NCBI RefSeq assembly: GCF_004827385.1
Contig: NZ_SRXN01000032.1
Coordinates: 16,782 to 80,781 of the forward strand
Direction: 5' to 3'
Source: Ensifer sp. MPMI2T
GTDB taxonomy: Bacteria > Pseudomonadota > Alphaproteobacteria > Rhizobiales > Rhizobiaceae
Length of the DNA stretch: 64,000 bases
The notes under the pieces are model-generated. The model was not told the origin of the DNA, made no database searches, and was given only the letters and a program-made list of their open reading frames with translations. Of this stretch, positions 52,674 through 61,652 are shown piece after piece (position 1 is the first letter of the stretch; every line of letters begins with the position of its first letter). The translations under genes and the position numbers were made by a program.

Positions 52674-53474
52674 ATGAATGGACCCATCATAAGATCGCCT
52701 GGGACGGCATGGCGCTCGTACACACTAATATCGATGCTCGCAGTCAGCGGGGTCGCATGGCCGGCCTCAGCGCAAGACGCGATCGACCCGGTGGCCGATC
52801 GGATCCTGGCTGCGATGAGCAAAAATCTCAAGTCGATGCCCACCCTTAGTGTCGACTACGACGCAGATCAGGAAATCCTCACTCTGGATGGCCAGAAGAT
52901 CCAGTACAGCGCATCCGGTTCCATTGCACTCGATCGCGCGAAGGGTTTCCGGATGAAGCGGATGGGCCCCTTTGCCCAGGCGGAAGTGATATTCGACGGC
53001 ACCACGATATCGCTCCACGACCAGATCACAAACGCGTACGTACAACTGCAAAGTCCTGGCCGCAGCGTTGAAGATGCGACTGAGGAGCTTCGCGCCACAA
53101 CCGAACTTGATGCTCCGGGAGCGGACTTGCTGGCAAGCGACCCCTATGCAGTCCTCACTGATGGCGTCACCGCGGGAACCATTGTCGGATCGGCCTTCGT
53201 CAATGGCGTCGAATGCGATCATCTCGCCTTCAGGACAGATATCGTCGATTGGCAAATCTGGATCAGCAAGGGCAGCAAGCCATTGCCGCTTAAATATGTC
53301 ATCACGACCAAGTGGATGAACGGGGCGCCGCAATATTCGCTACGGCTGAGCAACTGGAATTCGGACGGGATCGAGGCAGCGCAGTTTAAGTTCGCGCCTC
53401 CAGCGGACGCGAACAAAGTCGAACACGTCCATGCCGACGTCACTGGCGAGCTTTCACTGGAGGCGGGACAATGA
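52674..53474 (+). CDS. DUF2092-like exported protein
   Basis: A 266-residue protein with a signal peptide ending near residue 34 (AWPASAQ). The mature part has the LolA-like pattern of the DUF2092 group: DPVADRILAAMSKNLKSMPT, LDGQKIQYSASGSIALDRAK, and GVECDHLAFRTDIVDWQIWI. It may be a lipid- or ligand-binding beta protein; the function is unknown. ATG 52674 is chosen with AGGTGAG upstream. It overlaps the next gene by four bases (ATGA). The upstream DNA is a duplicate of the promoter region of 50956. Confidence 0.75.
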   Translation: MNGPIIRSPGTAWRSYTLISMLAVSGVAWPASAQDAIDPVADRILAAMSKNLKSMPTLSVDYDADQEILTLDGQKIQYSASGSIALDRAKGFRMKRMGPFAQAEVIFDGTTISLHDQITNAYVQLQSPGRSVEDATEELRATTELDAPGADLLASDPYAVLTDGVTAGTIVGSAFVNGVECDHLAFRTDIVDWQIWISKGSKPLPLKYVITTKWMNGAPQYSLRLSNWNSDGIEAAQFKFAPPADANKVEHVHADVTGELSLEAGQ

Positions 53475-53791
53475 AGAGGCGCAAGTTGAAAGTCCTTTCA
53501 GTCGCCATCGCCGGTATCGCGATGCTTGCGGCGGACAATCTCGTTCCCACGCAGTTCGGCTTGTTCGTATCTGAGGCGCAGGCAGTCGTGGGGCGCCCTT
53601 TGACACCTGGAAGTGTGGCCGGGGTCGCCCGCCGTACCACGCGCCGAGTGATCCGCCGCTCCACGATCTATGCCGCCACGCTGCCAGCCGGCTGCGTCAG
53701 GACCAGCGTCAGCGGCGCCGTGGTGTGGCGTTGCGGCGGGGTCTACTACCAACCGGAAGGCGGGCGTTACATCATCGTTTACATCGACTGA
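53471..53791 (+). CDS. Small exported protein with GVARRT motif
   Basis: A 106-residue protein with a basic start and a hydrophobic stretch (VLSVAIAGIAMLAADNL) that fits a signal peptide. Its middle part reads VAGVARRTTRRVIRRS, a strongly basic segment that shares GVARRT with the protein at 50956. The C-terminal part has two cysteines (AGCVRTS, WRCGGVYY) likely to form a disulfide. Overlaps the DUF2092-like gene by four bases, so they are co-expressed. The function is unknown. Confidence 0.6.
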   Translation: MKRRKLKVLSVAIAGIAMLAADNLVPTQFGLFVSEAQAVVGRPLTPGSVAGVARRTTRRVIRRSTIYAATLPAGCVRTSVSGAVVWRCGGVYYQPEGGRYIIVYID

Positions 53792-53832
53792 ACTCAGTGC
53801 ATCGCAACTCAATTTTTCGCTGGAGGGATAAA

Positions 53833-55275
53833 ATGGACATTACGCGTCGTGCTTTGACGGCGGCCGGTCTTGGAGCGCTGGCGGCTGGATCTCTTGCCAC
53901 GCCGGCGATGGCCGCTGACGGCTTAGTGGCAGATTTGCCGGAAGGACTCGATGAGTTCGCGCTGGCGGTCGAAGCCTATATTTATGCATATCCTCTGGTA
54001 ACGATGGAAATTACCAGGCGGGTGATTACCAACGTTGCCGAAGCGAAGGGAAGCAGGGGCCCGATGGGGCATCTGATCAAGTTGCGCCAGTATCCGGATG
54101 CCAAGTTCCGCGACGTGACGGCGCCCAATGCCGATACCCTCTATACGACTGCGTTTTTTGATGTGGGGGATGAGCCTTGGGTCGTCAGCCTGCCGGACTT
54201 GAAAGACCGCTATGCCCTGTTTCCGATGCTGGATGGCTGGACGACAGTGTTCGACGTTCCTGGAAAACGCACCACGGGCACGGACGCACAGACGTTTGTG
54301 GTTACCGGCCCCGGTTGGGATGGGACGCTTCCGGAGGGTGTGACCGAATACAAGTCTCCGACGAGCATCGTCTGGCTGCTTGGACGCATCTACTGCACAG
54401 GCACCCCGGAGGACTACGCTGAAGTTCATAAGCTGCAGGATGAAGTGAAGCTATACCCCTTGAGCGCATGGGGGAAGGACTGGGCTCCACCCAAGGGCAA
54501 GGTCGATCCGTCGATCGACATGAAGACTGCCGTTCGCAGCCAAGTCAACGATATGGACGCCATCGAGTACTTCACCCTCTTCGCCGAGCTCCTGAAAAGA
54601 AACCCGCCGACCGACGCCGACGCGCCCATGGTCGCCAAGCTCGCCGAACTGGGGATCGTTCCTGGCCAGGACTTCGACAAGACAAAGTTCGATCCGGCGT
54701 TTGTCAAGCGCGTGCCGCAGCTCGGTTTCGCACGCATCATGACGCATTTCAAATTCAGCGATGGCGACGTGCAGGATATTGATGGCTGGGGCTTCACGAC
54801 GAAGACCGGTATCTACGGCACCAACTATATCCAGCGTGCCCTGATCACTGCGATCGGCCTTGGAGCAAACCGGCCGCAGGATGCGATTTACCCAACGTCG
54901 CTGAAGTCCGACAGCGGCGTGATCAAGCGGGCATATAACGGGTCCGAGAAGTACGTGCTGACATACAAGAAAGGCCTGACACCGCCTGTTTCGGGCTTCT
55001 GGTCATTGACCATGTATGATGCGGACTATTTCTTTGTCGACAATCCGCTGAATCGCTACTCGATCAGTGCACGGCAGCCACTCAAGGCAAATCCGGATGG
55101 CTCGATCGACCTATTTATCCAGCACGAATCGCCGGGAGCGGACAAGGAATCGAATTGGCTCCCGGCGCCTAAAGGAAAATTCATCCTCATGATGCGCCTC
55201 TATTGGCCCAACGAGAGCAATCCCTCCATCATTGATGGTTCTTGGACGATACCGCCCGTGAAGAAGGTGAGTTGA
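53833..55275 (+). CDS. DUF1254/DUF1214 family exported protein
   Basis: A 480-residue protein with a signal peptide bearing RR (ITRRALTAAGLGALAAG), possibly Tat-dependent. The mature part starts with the DUF1254 region (EAYIYAYPLVTMEITRRV, APNADTLYTTAFFDV), and the DUF1214 region follows (GFWSLTMYDADYFFVDNPLN, SPGADKESNWLPAPKG). The family is common in rhizobia but without a known reaction. ATG 53833 has TGGAGGG six bases upstream. It follows the small protein by 41 bp and is followed by a hairpin at 55295. Confidence 0.88.
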   Translation: MDITRRALTAAGLGALAAGSLATPAMAADGLVADLPEGLDEFALAVEAYIYAYPLVTMEITRRVITNVAEAKGSRGPMGHLIKLRQYPDAKFRDVTAPNADTLYTTAFFDVGDEPWVVSLPDLKDRYALFPMLDGWTTVFDVPGKRTTGTDAQTFVVTGPGWDGTLPEGVTEYKSPTSIVWLLGRIYCTGTPEDYAEVHKLQDEVKLYPLSAWGKDWAPPKGKVDPSIDMKTAVRSQVNDMDAIEYFTLFAELLKRNPPTDADAPMVAKLAELGIVPGQDFDKTKFDPAFVKRVPQLGFARIMTHFKFSDGDVQDIDGWGFTTKTGIYGTNYIQRALITAIGLGANRPQDAIYPTSLKSDSGVIKRAYNGSEKYVLTYKKGLTPPVSGFWSLTMYDADYFFVDNPLNRYSISARQPLKANPDGSIDLFIQHESPGADKESNWLPAPKGKFILMMRLYWPNESNPSIIDGSWTIPPVKKVS

Positions 55276-55294
55276 TATCTGTATTGGCGTGCAT

Positions 55295-55326
55295 GCAGCC
55301 GCGACGGCTCGGTTCGTGGCGGCTGC
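55295..55326 (+). terminator. Hairpin after the DUF1254 gene
   Basis: GCAGCCGC (55295-55302) pairs with GCGGCTGC (55319-55326), an 8-bp stem and a 16-base loop, 20 bases after the stop. Directly after the stem comes AAAA, no T-run on this strand, so its role as a terminator is tentative. Confidence 0.4.
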
Positions 55327-55567
55327 AAAACCGTACCATCGATTTCCTATGTCTCACACTCAAAGCATCGTGCGATTGAGATACAGGCTCCCCGATCCAA
55401 ACGCGGCCGCTTTAGATCCGGCCCCATCTCTGGGTTAAAGACCAATGCTCCGGCGAATAAGGGTCCGATCCAGTGGGGCTGGTTAGGTGGCTCAAGCAAT
55501 ATATTCGGCTCGACCGCCGCTCTTCTTCCTATCGACGTGCATACGGTGTTGAACAGGAGCAATTGAC

Positions 55568-56884
55568 TTGACGCGGCACCTTACGTGGAACGCCAAGGGC
55601 GGCATACTATCATGGCCGCGTCTACCGTGCGTCGCATTGTGCCTGACGTTGCTCTCTGCATGTGCGGGCCGTCCGACAGGGGTGCTCGAGCCGGTGGCGG
55701 CCAATCCGTCGGCCGCCCAAGTCGAGATGCTGGTCACGACGACCCGAGGCAGGGCGGAAAAACCAGGTGAGATGTTCAGCGGCGAGCGCGCGCTCAGCCC
55801 GACATTCGCAGACATTGCAGTGTCCATTCCGCCTGGCACAGTCCGCAAGGCGGGCGAAGTTGCTTGGCCGCGCAAGCTTCCGCCGAATCCGGAGACAGAT
55901 TTCGCAACACTGAAGGCGGCGGAAGTCGACCGCGCTGCGGCCGAGAAATGGTTGAACAGCCATGTGCGCAAGAGCTCGGACGGCAGCGTCCTTGTCTTTA
56001 TCCATGGGTTCAACAACCACTTCGAGGATGCAGTCTTCCGCTTTGCGCAGATCATCCACGACTCGGGCGCGCGTAGCGTCCCGGTGCTCGCGACGTGGCC
56101 GTCACGCGGGAGTCTGCTGGCCTATGGCTACGATCGCGAAAGCACCAACTACACCCGCAACGCAGTAGAACGCTTGTTCCAGTATCTGGCGCGTGACCCC
56201 GAGGTTAAGGAAGTATCGATCCTGGCCCATTCGATGGGTAATTGGCTGGCGCTGGAATCTTTGCGCCAAATGGCCATTCGCAACGACGGGCTGCCGGCAA
56301 AGTTCAAGAATGTCATGTTGGCGGCGCCGGACGTAGACGTAGACGTCTTCGGTTCGCAAATCGCCGACATGGGCAAGCAACGACCGCGCTTCACGCTCTT
56401 CGTCTCGCGCGATGACCGTGCGCTCGCCGTTTCTCGTCGCGTCTGGGGAAATGTCTCCCGGCTGGGTGCGATCGATCCGGAGCAGTCGCCCTACAAGGAG
56501 GAACTAGCAACGAATGGGATCACTGTCATCGATCTCACCAAGATCAATGCAGGTGACCATCTGCACCACATCAAGTTCGCGGAGTCGCCCGAAATCGTAC
56601 AACTGATTGGCAGCCGACTGTCCAGCGGCCAAACCTTGACCGACAGTCGCCTGGGGCTTGGTGAACATATCGTCGCGGCGACCGCCGGGGCCGCGCAGAC
56701 CGTCGGAACCGCCGCAGGCCTGGTCGTTGCTGCTCCGGTTGCCATCGTCGATCAAAACACGCGGCAGAACTACTCCCACCACGTCGAGGCTCTTGTCAGA
56801 CCATCCGGCGGAGGAAGGTCAAACACGGCCGATAGCGCGTGCGGGAAGGAAGGTCAGACGAGGTCGGGAAACTGCAACCGATAG
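55568..56884 (+). CDS. Lipoprotein alpha/beta hydrolase (DUF900 type)
   Basis: A 438-residue protein with a lipobox LLSAC at residues 28-32, so it is lipid-anchored in the envelope. The catalytic core has the oxyanion turn VFIHGFNNHFED, the nucleophile Ser in LAHSMGNWL, and VMLAAPDVDVDVF with a likely acidic member. This is the DUF900 group of alpha/beta hydrolases with unknown substrate. The start is TTG 55568, with AGGAG eight bases upstream. The long C-terminal part (TRQNYSHHVEALV) is low-complexity and probably disordered. It follows a 292-bp spacer. Confidence 0.8.
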   Translation: MTRHLTWNAKGGILSWPRLPCVALCLTLLSACAGRPTGVLEPVAANPSAAQVEMLVTTTRGRAEKPGEMFSGERALSPTFADIAVSIPPGTVRKAGEVAWPRKLPPNPETDFATLKAAEVDRAAAEKWLNSHVRKSSDGSVLVFIHGFNNHFEDAVFRFAQIIHDSGARSVPVLATWPSRGSLLAYGYDRESTNYTRNAVERLFQYLARDPEVKEVSILAHSMGNWLALESLRQMAIRNDGLPAKFKNVMLAAPDVDVDVFGSQIADMGKQRPRFTLFVSRDDRALAVSRRVWGNVSRLGAIDPEQSPYKEELATNGITVIDLTKINAGDHLHHIKFAESPEIVQLIGSRLSSGQTLTDSRLGLGEHIVAATAGAAQTVGTAAGLVVAAPVAIVDQNTRQNYSHHVEALVRPSGGGRSNTADSACGKEGQTRSGNCNR

Positions 56885-56984
56885 TCCGGCAGACAACGGC
56901 ACCCGGAAGACATCAAGCCGCGGTCTTCAGCCGGAGACCTAGAAGAGAGGTGGGTCGCAAGAGCGGCCGTCACAAGAGGATATC

Positions 56985-57776
56985 ATGAAGATTTGCATCG
57001 TTCGCACTCTAGCGGCAATCGGAACTTGCCTCGTTGCCGGTACGGTCAAGTCCGCCGACATCTATTCCCCGATGACGCCGGAGCTTCAGCAGACGACCAC
57101 CGAAAGCGGATGGACCTTTTCCTTCGCCCCTTATTTCTGGGCGGCCGGATTGTCGGGTGACGTTGCGCAGTTCGGGCTGCCGGCGGTGGATGTCGATGCC
57201 GGTTTCAGCGACATCTTCGACCACCTTGAGTTCGGTGCGATGGCAATAGGCGAAGCCCGCAACGGCCCCTACAGCATCTTCGCTGATGTCATTTATACGA
57301 AAATTTCGGGGCAGGCCGGCACACCAAGAGGTGTTCTCGCGACGGACGTCGAGCTCACATCCGAAACATTCGCCGGGCTGCTCGGTGCGGGGTACTCTGT
57401 CTTCGAGAGCGATAGAGCGCGGTTGGACGTGGTCGGCGGCCTGCGCGTATGGTCGGTCGAAAGCGAGCTTTCCTTCAGCGGCGGGCTTCTCGATGGGCGC
57501 TCCAGAAGCGATGATGCAACCTGGGTAGACGGCCTGGCCGGCTTTCGCGGAATATATTCGCTGACACCCGAAATCTACCTGATGGGATGGGGGCTCATCG
57601 GTGCCGGTGGCGCCGATCTCGACTGGGACGTCGCGGCGGCGATCGGTTACCGGTTCAGCGACACGATCTCTGCGGTCGCCGGCTACCGCGCACTGGGCGT
57701 GGACTATAGCAACGACGGGTTCGTGTTCGACGCCGTTCAACAGGGACCGATTCTCGGGCTGGTGCTGCGGTTTTAA
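56985..57776 (+). CDS. Outer-membrane beta-barrel protein
   Basis: A 263-residue protein with a signal peptide ending near residue 23 (VKSA). The remaining sequence shows alternating polar/hydrophobic strands: WTFSFAPYFWAAGLSG, YSIFADVIYTKIS, RLDVVGGLRVWSV and ending GPILGLVLRF. The terminal aromatic residue is the beta-signal for outer-membrane insertion. It fits the eight-stranded barrel type. ATG 56985 is 100 bp after the hydrolase gene. The function in the membrane is unknown. Confidence 0.75.
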   Translation: MKICIVRTLAAIGTCLVAGTVKSADIYSPMTPELQQTTTESGWTFSFAPYFWAAGLSGDVAQFGLPAVDVDAGFSDIFDHLEFGAMAIGEARNGPYSIFADVIYTKISGQAGTPRGVLATDVELTSETFAGLLGAGYSVFESDRARLDVVGGLRVWSVESELSFSGGLLDGRSRSDDATWVDGLAGFRGIYSLTPEIYLMGWGLIGAGGADLDWDVAAAIGYRFSDTISAVAGYRALGVDYSNDGFVFDAVQQGPILGLVLRF

Positions 57777-58361
57777 GGAGGCCTGGGCGCCCGTCGTCGC
57801 CTTCGGCGCGGTTTGGCAGCAAACGCGGAGGTAGATGCGCTCACATCGATCAATCGCAAACTCAACTATGAGCGCTGTCACGTCGGGGTTCGGGGTGGAT
57901 CGAGAGCCGGCGGCCCCAAAGCGCGGCCGAAGGATATCGGTAGCCGGGGGTAAGCCAGGCTGCGTTGCGTCAGGAAACTCGCTGTGAGTGAGCCCGAACG
58001 GCCGATCGCGTGTACCCTCTGTCGCGACTAACCGATGTTCCCGTGCACAAAAGATCGCATAACGTATCGTCTGCAACTGCAGTTGGACGAAGCTAGCTGT
58101 CGGAGGAAGCCAGCGTTTCAGGAGCCTTCGAGCTGTGCGGGGCCACAATTTCAAGATCGGGCTTGGTGTTGCCTGAAGGAGGATCCGACCTCCGCTAGAG
58201 ACGCCATCATCGACATTGCCCGGTCGCCGGAGCAGAGAGACATGAGGCCGAGGAGCCGGTTGCGGTTTCCTGGCCATCGTCGGTGGCGCAACGTCGGGTA
58301 AATCCCTGTCATTCGGAACCATCGCGCTCGCCAGCGATTGTTGCGCGAAAGGAGAGCGCCG
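57777..58361. other. Gene-free stretch, about 585 bp
   Basis: No convincing gene. Long open frames on the minus strand over the barrel gene extend into it but show no protein-like features. AAAGGAG at its right edge is the ribosome binding site of the next gene. No hairpin or repeat was recognised. Confidence 0.4.
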
Positions 58362-58592
58362 ATGACCACTGATATCCGAAACGCCAGGTTCTACGTATTG
58401 GAACACGACGATCCCTCTACTGCCCCCACCGACGCAATTCCCGTCAGTTTCGAAGAAGCCATTAAGGAGGCTGAAAAGCTCACGGCCAGCGGTCGCGCTG
58501 TCCACGTTCTTTATACCGAGGAGGCAACTCAGACGCAGTTGACCCGCTTTGCCGAGGCCGGCATCCGAACAAGCCTTGTTCCGCAAGGTTAG
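58362..58592 (+). CDS. Small protein of unknown function
   Basis: A 76-residue soluble protein. ATG 58362 follows AAAGGAG at good spacing. The sequence (FYVLEHDDPSTAPTDAIPVS, FEEAIKEAEKLTASGRAVHV) has mixed alpha/beta character and resembles a small regulatory domain, but no family is recognised. Codon use suits a real gene. Stands alone. Confidence 0.5.
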   Translation: MTTDIRNARFYVLEHDDPSTAPTDAIPVSFEEAIKEAEKLTASGRAVHVLYTEEATQTQLTRFAEAGIRTSLVPQG

Positions 58593-58830
58593 GGGAAATT
58601 GCCGAGGACCAGCGCTATCTTGCTAGCCCACCTCCTGGGACTTCATCGCCTGAGCGGCGCGAGCTCTCCACGAGGCCATGAATCCGCTACCGCGGGCGCG
58701 GGCTCGAGCCCAGCTATTGGGAGCGGAGCTAGCTAGCGTCGAGGCCACCACAAGGATGAGATGCTCGCATTCGATTGGAACCCTGCTTCTGCCGAGCGGT
58801 TCTTCTTGTGGAAGACGCGAGCAACGAACC

Positions 58831-58998
58831 ATGACTGAGAAAGTTCCAATTCCGCCCAAGAAGGGCGATCCGAAAGCGCGGCCCGTACGCCGTCCCGACC
58901 CTCAGGAATCGGCGCCAAAGTCCGATGAACGCAAAAATCCGCCTCGGGACACAAGGGAGGCGCCGGCGCCAAACCCGAATGGCGAAAACGCCCCTTAG
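58831..58998 (+). CDS. Short proline/lysine-rich protein, doubtful
   Basis: A 55-residue frame starting MTEKVPIPPKKGDPKARPVR. Proline is 27 percent or so by eye, and charged residues are abundant; it would be disordered. No strong ribosome binding site, only GCGAGC upstream. Similar tiny Pro-rich proteins exist in rhizobia but this could be a chance frame. Confidence 0.35.
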   Translation: MTEKVPIPPKKGDPKARPVRRPDPQESAPKSDERKNPPRDTREAPAPNPNGENAP

Positions 58999-59049
58999 CC
59001 TCGAAGGCACGGCACGCTATCGTGCGCCTAGGCTAGCTGACCTCCGTAA

Positions 59050-59250
59050 AGCTTGGTCAGCTGGTGGGCGTGATCGGATATCCGAGGACTTTATGCCGGT
59101 TGCATTGTAGATGGCATTCGCGACAGCCGCGGCGACACCGCACAGGCCGAACTCGGCGATCCCCTTGGCTCTCATCGCAGAAAGCGGAGACCCGGCCTTT
59201 GTGATTGCGGCCGGCGGCATGACCGCAACCAACCACATTGCCAAACGGGA
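59050..59250 (-). pseudogene. C-terminal debris of a molybdopterin oxidoreductase subunit
   Basis: On the minus strand, AMRAKGIAEFGLCGVAAAVA and NAIYNATG resemble the C-terminus of xanthine dehydrogenase/aldehyde oxidase large subunits (GAKGxGExGxxGVAAAIANA). The last residues are in a second frame (KVLGYPITPTS), suggesting a frameshift. Less than 70 codons are left. It follows directly the ATPase remnant below. The family assignment rests on this motif only. Confidence 0.45.
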
Positions 59251-59264
59251 CGGTCTGGGCAGCG

Positions 59265-59348
59265 TTGGAAACCTCCTGCAACATCAAGGGCAATATCAGC
59301 ATACACGTGGAGCGGCTTCACAGAGCCGAAGAGCTTGGTCACCGAGGG
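59265..59348 (-). pseudogene. N-terminal stub of a sugar ABC ATPase
   Basis: Minus-strand frame SVTKLFGSVKPLHVYADIAL followed by DVAGG matches the first 25-30 residues of UgpC/MalK-type ATPases (VTKxFGxVxxLxxIxLDVxxGEF), directly before the P-loop. It starts about 12 bases after the stop of the second permease, which is where such an ATPase gene is normally found, and ends abruptly at GGFQ where GGEF should follow. The P-loop and the rest are lost. Confidence 0.6.
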
Positions 59349-59359
59349 CCATCGCAACG

Positions 59360-60385
59360 CTACCCCTTCAGCGCGCCAAGCAGCAGCCCTTTGGCGATGA
59401 AGCGCTGAAGGACGATGGTCAGGGCGATCACCGGCAGGATCATGATGGTGATCAACACGCTCATGTACCACCATTGCGGGCCGCGCGTTGCGTTCTGGGC
59501 CGCCACAAGGAGGGGAATGGTCTGCGCTTTTACCGTGGAGAGGAAGAGTGCCAGCAGGTACTCGTTCCATGCCAGGATGAAAACGAGAAGCGCGGTCGCG
59601 ACAAGTCCGGGTTTGGCGAGCGGCAGTACGATCTCGCGTAAGATGCGGAAGCGCGAGGCGCCGTCGATCGCCGCCGACTCCTCCAGTTCGCGCGGAATCG
59701 AGATGAGGAAGTCGTACATCAGCCAAACGACGATCGGAAGGTTAACCGTCGCGTATGTAAGCACCAGCGCGCTGCGCGTGTCGAGTAGCCCAACTTGCTG
59801 AAGCATCACGTAAATCGGCACCACGGCGACGACCGGCGGCAGAATCCGCTGGGAGATCATCCAGAACAGGATCTCCGCGTTGCCAAGCTGCGGGGAGGGT
59901 AAGCGCCGGGTCGCTCGCGCGGCAAGCACGAAGAGCGCGACGCCCGATGCCGCAGCAATGCGCCAATCGGCGCCGGAGTGGGCGACGGCGACGATGGCCG
60001 CGAACATCACCACTAGAAAGACGCCAATCGACAACAGCCGCGGCCGAAATTCGATCCGCGACAGGGCGTAAGCGGCGAGCGTGCCGGCTGTGACAGCCAG
60101 TGCCGTAGAAGTGGCGGCGACGATGAGAGAGTTGCCATAGGGCCGGAAAGTGTCGCGCCCCAGATCAAAAAAGATATAGCGCCAAGCATGGAGAGAAGGA
60201 AGGAAGTCAATGAATGGCAAATAGTTCGGTCCATCAAATACATGAATAGGCAATTTAAAGGAGGTTACCAGCACCCAGTAGAGAGGAAAGAGCACGATCA
60301 GCGTCCACAGCCCCAGTATGCCGTACACGACCAGCTTGGTGGCCGGCGCCATGGTGCCGAGGGCTTTCGGCTCGAATATCCTCAT
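59360..60385 (-). CDS. Carbohydrate ABC permease (MalG type)
   Basis: A 341-residue permease with about seven or eight helices. The N-terminal helix (YGILGLWTLIVLFPLYWVLVTSF) and the EAA loop IPRELEESAAIDGASRFRIL identify the MalG family. A less common hydrophobic insertion (about 110-170, VFLVVMFAAIVAVAHSGADW) separates helices. ATG 60385 overlaps the stop of the partner permease by four bases. The ATPase gene that should follow is only a stub, so energy coupling would need an ATPase encoded elsewhere. Confidence 0.85.
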   Translation of the reverse strand: MRIFEPKALGTMAPATKLVVYGILGLWTLIVLFPLYWVLVTSFKLPIHVFDGPNYLPFIDFLPSLHAWRYIFFDLGRDTFRPYGNSLIVAATSTALAVTAGTLAAYALSRIEFRPRLLSIGVFLVVMFAAIVAVAHSGADWRIAAASGVALFVLAARATRRLPSPQLGNAEILFWMISQRILPPVVAVVPIYVMLQQVGLLDTRSALVLTYATVNLPIVVWLMYDFLISIPRELEESAAIDGASRFRILREIVLPLAKPGLVATALLVFILAWNEYLLALFLSTVKAQTIPLLVAAQNATRGPQWWYMSVLITIMILPVIALTIVLQRFIAKGLLLGALKG

Positions 60386-61482
60386 TGGCGCGACCTCCGC
60401 ATCGGAACGACGACCATGTTGACGAAGGACACACAGAGCACAGTCGCGACGAAGAGCAACAGATAAGCGATGGCTGCCGAACCACCGAGATTGAGCGCGC
60501 GCCATTCGATGAAGGCGTGTAGCGTCAACGACTCGGTGGCGATGCCCGGTCCGCCATTGGTGAGGACATTGGGTAAGTCAACGATTTTGAACGCCTCGAC
60601 GACGCGGATGAGGACGACGGTCGCCGCCACCGGGGCGACGGACGGCCAGGTGATATCCCGAAAGATTTGGAAGGTGGAAGCGCCATCGACTTGGGCGGCT
60701 TCAACCTGGTCACGCGGTTGGCTCTCGAAGGCTGCCAGCATGATGATGAAGATAAAGGGAATCCACTGCCAGCTATCGCCAAGCACGATGACTATCCGCG
60801 CCGTCCATGGATCCGATGCCCAGGCGAAGTTGCCGAGACCGAGCGCGCGCCAGATCGGCGCGAACGGGCCGACCGTCGTGTCGGCAAGCATACGAAATGT
60901 GTAGGCGGTGCCAACCGGGGTCACCATCAACGGCACGAAGAACACGAGCCGAAAGAACGACCGCCCGCGGATGTTCTGGGTGCACAGGAAAGCAAGCCCG
61001 GTGCCGACTAGAAATTGCAAAGTGACCCCCACAATGACGTAGAACAGCGTCGTCGATAACGAGCCGATCTGGCCGCCAAGCGTGGTGGCGAACAGGACGG
61101 CGAGCGCGCCGATCAGCGGGAATGAGATGAGGCGACCGGCGACGCCGATGACCGAGACCCTGCCGAATGTGGCATAGCGCCTTGCCGCGACCGCAAGTGC
61201 GCCGAACACCAAGGCGACGATAAGCCAACCAATGAGCGGAATCTCGGCGAAAGTTCCGAGGAAGTGGAACTGTTGGGAGCCGGTGAGCAGTTTCTTGAAG
61301 TTCAACAGGCCGACGAACCGGATCTCGTAGCCGCCAGTCCCCAGCCGGAACTGCGACAGGGCGAGCCATGCCGAAATGACGAGGGGAAAGATCGAGAATG
61401 CGAGGATGAGCAAGACCGCCGGCAGCACGAAGATCGGGCCGCTGTGGCGATCCATCCATTCGGGCAGGCGCGCTGTTTTCAT
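60382..61482 (-). CDS. Carbohydrate ABC permease (MalF type)
   Basis: A 366-residue permease with eight or so helices. Helix 1 (FVLPAVLLILAFSIFPLVISAW), the FKKLLTG periplasmic part, and the EAA loop DQVEAAQVDGASTFQIF are family features. An extra pair of helices between residues 80 and 150 resembles the insertion in its partner. ATG 61482 is chosen; TTG 61506 would add eight residues. A strong hairpin lies between its start and the binding-protein stop. Confidence 0.85.
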   Translation of the reverse strand: MKTARLPEWMDRHSGPIFVLPAVLLILAFSIFPLVISAWLALSQFRLGTGGYEIRFVGLLNFKKLLTGSQQFHFLGTFAEIPLIGWLIVALVFGALAVAARRYATFGRVSVIGVAGRLISFPLIGALAVLFATTLGGQIGSLSTTLFYVIVGVTLQFLVGTGLAFLCTQNIRGRSFFRLVFFVPLMVTPVGTAYTFRMLADTTVGPFAPIWRALGLGNFAWASDPWTARIVIVLGDSWQWIPFIFIIMLAAFESQPRDQVEAAQVDGASTFQIFRDITWPSVAPVAATVVLIRVVEAFKIVDLPNVLTNGGPGIATESLTLHAFIEWRALNLGGSAAIAYLLLFVATVLCVSFVNMVVVPMRRSRQ

Positions 61483-61537
61483 GTCACTTATCGATTCGCC
61501 TCTCAAGTTCCCCTTTCGGAATCCTTCGGACGGGGTT

Positions 61538-61581
61538 CTCCCTGTCCAGGCTGGGGCATACGCCCTTGTCTGGACAGGGAG
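61538..61581 (-). terminator. Intercistronic hairpin after the binding-protein gene
   Basis: CTCCCTGTCCAG (61538-61549) pairs with CTGGACAGGGAG (61570-61581), a perfect 12-bp stem with a 20-base loop, in the 170-bp gap between the binding-protein and MalF-type genes. Like the one at 45546-45569, it probably limits expression of the distal permeases. Confidence 0.6.
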
Positions 61582-61652
61582 GAGTAGTGCGGTCCGGGTA
61601 TGGCAGCGCTACCGCGCGTCACGCAGGCGATCGGGTACAACGAACGCCTGCC

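Noticed and set aside
57009..58586. 525-codon minus-strand open frame over the barrel gene and the following spacer
   Set aside because: Compositionally biased translation, no domain, antisense to a gene with signal peptide and barrel pattern.
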